Source of the DNA: Chamaecrista fasciculata
Taxonomy: Eukaryota; Streptophyta; Magnoliopsida; Fabales; Fabaceae
Direction: 5' to 3'
Assembly: GCA_003254925.1 (NCBI GenBank)
Contig: QANZ01036210.1
Span: 122,946 to 186,945, forward strand
DNA: 64,000 bases
Position 1 is the first letter of the stretch; every line of letters starts with the position of its first letter. Positions 56,555-64,000 of this stretch are shown one piece after another. Below the pieces are notes generated by a model that had not been told where the DNA came from, ran no database searches, and saw only the letters and a list, made by a program, of their open reading frames with translations. A program made the translations under genes and the position numbers.

Positions 56555-58107
56555 GGGTCAGTTCGTTTCCGTTTTTTTTAAAATCTGTTTTGATTATAAT
56601 CATGGTTTGATTATAATCAAATTTGATTATGTTTGTAGTGGTGTTTGGATGATTGTTGATTATTTGTGTGAAATTATTAAAATGTGTATGTAATGATTGT
56701 GGTAGGTGGATAAAAAGTAAGGAAATTGATAAATTGTATAGGGGTATAAATGGAAGAAAAAGTTAGAAAAAGTAAGGTGTGATTTGATTTTAATAAAAGT
56801 GTGTTTGGATGTGATTGTTGTTTTGAAAAAAAACAAATATGTTACTGTTTGCCTTGAAAAGCGTGAAATCTTGATTATTTTTGTGAGTAGGTTAGGGGAT
56901 GTTTTTCCGAATCGGTGCACCGTTTCATTTTTTGCCTACAAAACGGTGCACCAACAAGGATTAAAGTGTCAAAAACCATTCACATTCGGTGCACCAGCGA
57001 AAAAAATCGGTGCACCGATTTGCATCAGATGAGAGAGAAAGTTAAAAAAACAAGCGGACCCGAAAAAACAATTCAATTTGTGATTAATCCCTCTCATCTC
57101 TCGTCACTCTCCCTCTCTCTCGACTTGCTCCAGCCATAAGTGAAACTGAAACTGAGATTATAATCCAGAGGGGTTCGACGGCGGGAGTGGGGGCGGTGGG
57201 CGGCGGAGATTGAAACTGAAATTAGTGTCGACCAACATCCTCAAACTGAAACTGAAACTCATAAACACAGAACCCAAATCCAAATTCCAAACCCATAAAC
57301 ACAGAACCCAAATCTCTAATCTCTACTTTCTTTCGATGCTATGAATCTTCGTAACTCACCCTCCGGCGTCTAATCAAGGCCGGCAACTCACCCTCCGGCT
57401 TCAGCAACCCATAAACACAGAACCCAAATTTCTTTCGATGATGACGACGACGACGGAGATACAGATTTCTTTCGATACAGATTTCTTTCGATGGAGATAC
57501 AGATTTCTATATATAAATAATAGGATGATGACGACGACGACGGAGGCCAAATAGGATGATGACGACGACGGAGATNACTTTTCCGTTCGATTTCATGGCC
57601 AATTCCGACGGACATTGAGATCTGACGTGCGTACGACACGGATTTTGGGTGGGGAAAGCCAAGAAAGAGTGAAGTGCTTCATATTCCTAGTTCAGGATCA
57701 ATTTGTCTTTCTCATTCTAGGGACTTGGACGGTGGGATCGAATTCGGGTTAGTGGTTGGAAGTGGCTGAAGAGAGAAAGAGATGGTAGGGATATGATTGG
57801 GGAAAATTTCAATTTTAGTTCTAAATTATTTGGGCAAAATAAAATTTTAGCCCAAACACAAAAATGGATATTTACAAACTGACCCAATTTTAAAGTAAAT
57901 GACAATTTTGCCCTTTGTGATTGAGGATTGATTGTATTAGAGTATAGGTAATTATAGGTTTATGTATAGGGGTATAAGTGTAATTGAGTGTGTTTGATTA
58001 TTAAAAAATCATGATTATAATTGAATCAGAAAAAAAATTGTAAACGAACATGTTTATTATGATTATAATCAAAACAGATTATAATCAAAACGGAAACGAA
58101 CTGGGCC
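56555..58107. mobile_element. 1.55-kb inverted-repeat DNA transposon with gene-leader-like interior
   Basis: GGGTCAGTTCGTTTCCGTTTT at the left pairs with AAAACGGAAACGAACTGGGCC at the right, and GATTATAATC blocks follow on both arms. TTAA occurs on both sides (56551-56554, 58108-58111), readable as a TTAA, TA or TWA duplication, so the superfamily is open. The middle (57050-57700) has different composition: CT-rich leader-like sequence, GACGACGACGG and repeated 'cataaacacagaaccc'. No transposase. Confidence 0.7.
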
Positions 58108-58111
58108 TTAA

Positions 58112-58697
58112 TATATATATTACAGGGAAGTGATGAAACGGCGCACAACACACAGAAAGATGGAACATTCGTCTCTTTGTGAAAATTATAGAGAAATGGG
58201 AGAAATTGTAGTTCATTCCAAAATCTTTGTTCGAGTCTGAATTTAGAAACTCACAAACACTTGATCTGATTTTCGTCCTCCCTCTTGCTCTTTCAAAAGT
58301 TGTCCCTTCCCAAAAAGTTCTCTCTCTATTTATAGGCGAAAAAAAAATTAATCGGGATCAAAAATTAATATTAGTTGAAACTAATAATTCACAAAATCAG
58401 ACTCAATCACCAAATTAAAATTAGTGATCAAATTATGAAGATTTGATGTGATTTGATAAAAATAAAAAATTTAGTATGATCAAAATTGATCCACAAATTG
58501 TTTCCTTTTTCCTCTTTTTGTACGTTAATGACCATGTTCCCTTTGTGAATGATATCACTGTGCCACTAGTCTCACACGTGTGATTGTAGGCTTATGAATT
58601 GAAGCTTTGTTTCCTTTTTTTTTTCTCGTTTTTCATTTTTTTTATTGTAAAATGGGTTTTTGAGGATCACAAAATTTATCCCAAGAGAAATCTTATT
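58112..58697. other. Intergenic DNA
   Basis: No gene or element ends seen. Confidence 0.4.
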
Positions 58698-59024
58698 GGC
58701 TCCGTTTGGTAGCCATGAAAAGAGTTTTACATTGTAAAACTTCACGAATTTCGAGACTTTCATGTGTTTGGTATGATAATTTAAGCTATGTAAAGTGGAT
58801 TACAATGTGAAGGGTTTTACATTACATAGGCCATTTTTCTTTACTTCACATTTCTGATGTAATTCAAGTCTACCTAGGGAATTATGGTAGAATTCCTAAT
58901 TTGCCCCTCTCACTCTCATCCCATTACCTACTTTACATTCCCTCAACTACTTTTCCTTTCCCTCACAATTTTTCCCTTGTAAAACCCTTTCCTTTACATA
59001 CCCCCAACCTTACCAAACGGACCC
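58698..59024. mobile_element. Tourist-like MITE (GGSTCCGTTTGGTA ends)
   Basis: Ends GGCTCCGTTTGGTA and TACCAAACGGACCC with ATT on both sides (58695-58697, 59025-59027). 327 bp with TTTTACATTGTAAAAC palindromes inside. The 3-bp duplication suggests PIF/Harbinger, although ATT is not the usual TWA. Confidence 0.7.
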
Positions 59025-59567
59025 ATTGTGATCTTCTCTTCTTTTATTGAAAAAGCTAGCAGTATGAAATCTAAGCTCTAGAGACTTTTGGAGGATCACA
59101 CTCTTGCGAACGATATGCGCATAAAAAATTTAAAGGTGGAATGCTATTCATCTATGGTTATTTAGCTTTTAAAGAACAAGGAGATTCAAGTTGACACACA
59201 ATCTTTAACTAAAACAAGAAAGAAACTAAGACTAATACAAACTAAGGACTAAAACGAATGTGAGAGAGTACAACGAAAGTGGATAAAAAATGGTGAAGCA
59301 CTTGAAGTTACCAAATGATTTAGTTATCATTGCACCACAAAATGTATCAAGAATTCATACTGAGGGACCAAATTGACGTTGCCATGAAAAATCATAAAAA
59401 AGGTTAATTAACTCAATTAATTAGATTTTAAACAAGTGACCAAGGTTGTCAAAATCGGGAGTTTAGGTAAAATCGAAAAGGGGGATAAAATCGGATTGTA
59501 AAATCGTATCGTAAAATCGTAAGAGTTTATCAAAATATAATTGGTAATAGCCCAAATATTTGACTGT
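59025..59567. other. Intergenic DNA with AAAATCG short repeats
   Basis: TAAAATCG recurs four to five times at 59467-59520. No gene seen. Confidence 0.4.
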
Positions 59568-60173
59568 GTCCAAATGACAAAGTTTATGGCAAATGCATAA
59601 TCGGGCCAAGGAAGCCTTTTAGCAGGCAAGAACGCCCAAATAGCACGACGCCGCTAAGGAGATCAAAGCGCGTGAGCGCCCAAGCAACAAAGATGCACAG
59701 GCAGTGCAAAACACATCTTGAATCAATCCTGATCAGGATAAACGCCCAAGCACCAGAAATGGAAGGACAAAGCGCCTCAAAATAAACCAACGAAAAACGT
59801 TGTATCTGTCATCCACTCGTGGGGACACATCTCATGGGGACAGAGCTTCACTTCTTTTGTTGGGACTAGTGATAATAGACCCAATAATTAGGAGGCCCAA
59901 TTGGCAGAAGAGGCCCTTGGCCCAATGATTCACCTCCCATATCACTCAAAATATCTCTCAAGGAAGTTGGTTTGTTGGGGACTCTCCTCAATAAGCCTAT
60001 AAATATAAGGTGGTAACCCTATGAAAGGTAAGTAACTCATTACTCACACGCTACTCACGCTAGACTTAAGCTTCGGAGGTGAATCACAGGGGAACCCCCC
60101 TGTGGTTCATTGTCTTGCAGGAAAATCTTGCAGCGAACTGGGAAACGACCCCCGGCCAAATCCCGGTTTATCA
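59568..60173 (+). repeat. Probable gypsy-type LTR (left edge uncertain)
   Basis: Ends TTTATCA at 60173. One base later TGGCGCCGTCTGTGGGGA (60175-60192) occupies the primer-binding-site position, with a tRNA-complementary TGGCGCC start typical of plant gypsy elements. A TATA box (CCTATAAATATAAGG) lies near 60000. The left edge is placed at a TGTCC by inspection; another TG could be right. Confidence 0.5.
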
Positions 60174-60400
60174 CTGGCGCCGTCTGTGGGGAACAAATCA
60201 AAAGCTTTGTTCCTCTAAAAATTTTGAGCAAGGAAAAGATGGAGAAATTATTCGTTCCAGGGAGTAAATAATAACTCTGGCCTTTGCTATGAATTTATCT
60301 AGCATCATTATTATTATTATTATTATAATTATCAAGTTTGTTATTATTAACAAAAAAATAAAAAAAGAGCTGGAGAAGTGATTTTGTTGCAGGAAAAACC
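60174..60400 (+). other. Primer binding site and leader of the gypsy-type element
   Basis: Follows the LTR; contains an (ATT)n microsatellite at 60304-60330. No gag domain. Confidence 0.45.
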
Positions 60401-60990
60401 CCAAAGAGCTCGAAGCTTGACGCACAGCACAGCACGGGCTTTGAAAAAATTGCTAATTACGCCACACAAGATCACGACCCCGTGGCTTCGATTCGGCGGA
60501 GCTTCGATTCGGCGGAGCTATTTATCTGATTCATCCACCGCCGCTGTCGCCACCGAGCACCACCGACTCCGTCGCCGGTCAGCTCCAGGAAGACGCACAA
60601 ACACTGCGCACGAACTCTACGCACAGCGCGGGCTCATCGACGGAGCTCTTCCCCTCCGTTTCATCCACCACGGTCGCCGCCGCCGGTCCTCTCTCCGCCG
60701 CCGGTCGGATCTGGAGCTAAAGCCTTGCTTTGACAAAATCGCAGAAAACAAGCGCACAACACTGCCGTCAGTTCAGCGCCGAGCACATCCGTTCCGCTGC
60801 TGCCACCGCCGGTCATGGCTTCGCCGACGAGTGCCTCAGATGCCGTCGACGGTCTGATCTGGAGGTCTGCGCTGGGTCTGAGATGTTTATGCACCCAATC
60901 GATGTTGCCCGAGCTTCCAAACGCACAGCGCCACACAACGCCGCAAAGTCTCAACGGAGCTATTTTCTCGCGTACTGCTAGTTCGTAACT
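60401..60990. other. GC-rich block, possibly element leader or gene 5' exon
   Basis: The block is much more GC-rich than its surroundings, with CCGCCGCCGG runs and a 17-bp tandem duplication CTTCGATTCGGCGGAG near 60487-60518. A second half repeats the theme 'gcgcacaacactgccg ... ggtctgatctggag'. Overlapping ORFs in several frames are an effect of composition. No domain recognised. It could be retroelement leader sequence or a 5' UTR. Confidence 0.35.
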
Positions 60991-63956
60991 GGCAATCGGG
61001 TAACATCCTTCGATTTTACCTTTTGGAATTTGTCTGCTATGTTTCTCTTTCATGTTTTACTGATTGAGAACTGAGTTTAGACTAGCCGAAAATGCTTCTA
61101 TGTGAGTTTTTTGTGCGTATGATGAATGATGCCTAGAGGTATTGATTATTTTATGCTTAAATCAATTGGTTAATATTTGAATGAACAAATGTTTTATGAT
61201 GATAAATTCTGCGGTAGTGGCTGCCTCTCATGAACCCAAACTTAAAATCGAAACTAGAATGCCTACTAGGTGTTTGACAAAATGCCTGTGAGAAACTTTG
61301 ATAAAGTGATATGCATGTTTGTCCATTTGCTCTCTGTTATTTAAAATCCAGCTTCAAAAGCCTGTTGATTTTTTCAGTTTCAACCGTATATGCTCTTAGT
61401 ATAGTTGCACTTTGTGTTTGGATACCCACAAGTTGACACTTCATAGGAACTAAATAGAGAGATTCAAAAAATATATATGAAATAAAATTTTAATGCAAAT
61501 ACTTTGATTTAATGGAGTTGAGGCCCATGTTGCTAAGCTTGAATCAGAAATTGGTGACTTCCAGAAGTTACTTGTCACTCGCACCCTTAAGCTGAAGAAG
61601 TTGGGTATTCCTTGCAAACATGTAATGTTCACCGCTTGTCTACTTGCTTTGCTTGCACACAATTACAAGAGCATACAGTCATTTGCGAAAGCACCACGCC
61701 TGTACAATATAATTTTTCATATTTATTGCCTACATTTCATTATTTCTAGTATTTGTCTTACAATTGCAAACATTTGTATTTATGCTTTTGTTGTTGTTAT
61801 TTAAATCATTATTTAAATAGTCCCACCTAATGCCGTTTAAGTTGGACAGCCTAACTTCTCATATACTTGATCTGTCATGCTTTTATATCACTAATACTGG
61901 CTACTTACCAAGTCCATCACTCCATCCTTGCAAATCTGTCACTATCACCTTTTTATCTCCCTTGAAGAAGTTTGTGATACTGCAAAATATTTTGCACCAA
62001 TATGTTGTGGGTATATTTTGCACCAATATTTTGAGGCTGCACGTCATTTACTTGCTCTTGAATGGAAAGAATTACTTAACGGCTCCTTTCTTTGAAAGCT
62101 TGTCACTGGCACTCAGTAGCAATAGCAGCTTTAGACCTTGAATATTAGATGCTTCCCCAATACTATAGCATTGTTACCCCTTTACTCATAAGTCATAATG
62201 TTATGTTATTCTATATTTATCTGCCCCTATTAAACAATCAAAGAACCTCACAGTTCTCCAATTAGGATAACCCTTAGAGGAAGAACATATTAGTAGTTTA
62301 GGCTGTACTTGGTTGGAGAATGGCAACGTGTCTAGAGATCAAGACTTTTTTCTTTCCATATACGTTGCTATTTTCTGCTTTCTCATTTTTTACCGGCCAT
62401 TTTTACACCAATCAAACACAGTAGTGATGCAGGTGTGTGTGCTAGAAAAATCCCTAGTTCAAAGGGAGCTGATAAATCTATCTTGTTAGTCCATTATCTG
62501 TTAGGACTTCAGCCTATATTGAGTGATGACTTGTTTACTGCTTTATTAGTATCTGAATAAAGTGATGAAGGATTTAGTGAGAAAGAATTCACGTCTCAAG
62601 TGTATTTTGTTATAAAATACCATGCTCCAATAACAGCTACGTACAAGCACCTTATCAAAGGTCCCATGTTACTGGTTGGCGGTTCTGACCAAGCGGAATG
62701 CAAGATTATGCTAAATTAAGCTGCCACCAATGGCACGGGCGCCACCGCCGTAAGTGTAGGCGCCGATGAGAGCACGGATGCCAATAGGAATACAGGCACA
62801 GACGCCAATATGAATACGGGCGTGGACGCCAATGTGAATATAGGCGCTGCCGCGAGCGTGGTTTATCAGATAAGTCGGCCTACTAACTTATCCGTTTGAG
62901 ATTATATCATGTTGGGAGTCTGAAACATAACTTGATATCTATTTGTTATACGCAATCACCATGTATATGACATATTAATTCATTCGAATTGATAAACCTT
63001 TGTATGCATGTTCTGGCGCCCCAATGGGATGGATTAGCCATGCTAGCTTTCTTTTATTCTGGAAATTCACAGTCTCTCCCTAATTTTCTCAATTTAAACA
63101 GCATGTTATGCTATGTCACTCTTCCTTCTATATGGTAAAGTTTAATGATGTATATGCGTGCTTCAATGGACTTTCATCCTTGCAACTATTTGTTTATTTG
63201 TTTGTATAAATATGGTGGCCATATTCGGCGAGTAAAACCCAAAATCTATGGACCAAGCCCACCATCATGTTACTTCTTGCACTAATGGATCATTGGGCCC
63301 CATACACATATGTATACTTGCTTTGTGAAAACTTAATGCGGGTGACCATATACGTAATGCCATCACTACTTGGATGCTTGTGAAAAAATATTCAACGCCA
63401 TATACCTCGGTTGGCACAGATGCAAATGGGTCATGATTGTGGGACCCACATAAACGGTGTGGCTCAACATGGCTTTCCTTTATTGTTTCTTCTATTGCAT
63501 TTATCTTGATTTATAACGCAGCAGCATGCAGGGTGACACCTTTGCTCCACGAATGGAATAAAGTTATTTGTGACATGACAAAATTTTGGAGCTCTCCTAT
63601 TGGAATTTTTTCCTCTAAGAAATTGTCGCTTCATATAATGCCTTTCCAAATTGAATACTCTGGATATGCCACAAAGTTTTACTAACAAACAGTACCTGTC
63701 TAATGTCCAATCATGATTCATGATGCTGGAGTATATCTCTTATTTTTCAGTTAAGCACGAGGAGGATTGCACCTATTAATTTACTATTGCATATATACTT
63801 TTATTTTTATAGTAATGCTAGTCGAATTTAATTAAAGCAATCTCTAGTTCACTAAGCACAACTTTTACAAAGTTGTTTCTAACGCCTTATCTATGCTTCA
63901 AGAGCATTTGAATTATATTTCATAAGGACAAGGTAGCCTTGAGAAGGACTACACTA
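60991..63956. other. Mostly unassigned region with scattered coding-like fragments
   Basis: 61511-61716 (plus strand) reads GVEAHVAKLESEIGDFQKLL followed by KKLGIPCKHVMFTACLL, which looks like real protein sequence but has no partner exons and no family I can name; 'LGIPCKHV' weakly recalls a SWIM zinc finger. The rest holds no convincing gene or element termini. Confidence 0.3.
62777..62848 (+). repeat. Minisatellite, three 24-bp units
   Basis: GACGCCAATATGAATACGGG plus four bases, repeated three times with drift. In one frame it encodes an 8-residue DANxNTGx repeat and that frame stays open from about 62721 to 62899. Confidence 0.7.
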
Positions 63957-64000
63957 ATGATGGAGATTGTGCCCTAGGGCCAATCATTTTATTTATATGT
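63957..64000 (+). repeat. Start of a second copy of the 1.7-kb LTR, running off the window
   Basis: TGATGGAGATTGTGCCCTAG and onward is the reverse complement of the end of 37474-39173 with one terminal difference. Only 44 bp are visible. Confidence 0.75.

Noticed and set aside
60378..60981. ORFs of 159, 130 and 83 aa in the GC-rich block
   Set aside because: Open in several overlapping frames on both strands, as expected from composition; no domain recognised.

Overview
This window is nuclear DNA of a flowering plant, almost certainly a eudicot. The evidence is a 28-exon gene with plant-type introns, plant-lineage proteins (plant SMC3, CBF5/NAP57, a proton-pump-interactor-like coiled-coil protein, a YLS3/xylogen-type lipid-transfer relative), very AT-rich intergenic DNA, and plant transposons: copia and gypsy LTR elements, Mutator-type, Tourist-type and hAT MITEs, tRNA-derived SINEs and a Helitron end. 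Two assembly gaps (1063-1446 and 38665-38958) and five single Ns interrupt it. The species cannot be named from the sequence alone.

Layout. 1-3.3 kb: intergenic DNA with a Tourist-like element (747-2416). 3.5-25.5 kb, minus strand: complete SMC3, the cohesin ATPase subunit. I rebuilt it as 28 coding exons totalling 3615 nt (1204 aa plus stop), with reading phase kept across every junction. Its introns hold a gag-less copia element, two probable solo LTRs and several MITEs. One intron is a clear AT-AC U12-type intron, the last intron is probably U12-type too, and three introns have GC donors. 25.9-26.6 kb: two nested Mutator-type hairpin elements just upstream of SMC3. 28.4-30.7 kb, minus strand: a complete five-exon gene for a 278-aa coiled-coil protein resembling proton pump interactors. 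32.0-32.5 kb, plus strand: a YLS3/LTPG-like ORF that has lost the middle of its eight-cysteine domain and follows a large CATA microsatellite. 33-37 kb: Mutator-type hairpin elements, one 1.6 kb long with perfect 9-bp target duplications. 37.2-44.3 kb: a copia element with decayed pol whose left LTR is split by a 1.7-kb solo LTR and whose right LTR holds a Tourist MITE. 44.4-48.4 kb: two SINEs, a Pack-MULE carrying a raffinose-synthase C-terminal fragment nested in a related element, a Helitron 3' end and a hAT MITE. 50.4-52.2 kb, plus strand: intact, intronless CBF5 (dyskerin) with site II and telo-box promoter motifs. 53-64 kb: mostly transposon remnants, ending in the start of another copy of the 1.7-kb LTR in inverted orientation.

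The two core genes are housekeeping nuclear functions (sister-chromatid cohesion; rRNA pseudouridylation and H/ACA RNP assembly) with no evident functional coupling. What stands out is the dense and datable nesting of small transposons, resolved in several cases by perfect target duplications or by an undisturbed sister LTR, and the unusual splice-site mix of SMC3. I found no bacterial-style operon, CRISPR array, rRNA or tRNA gene.
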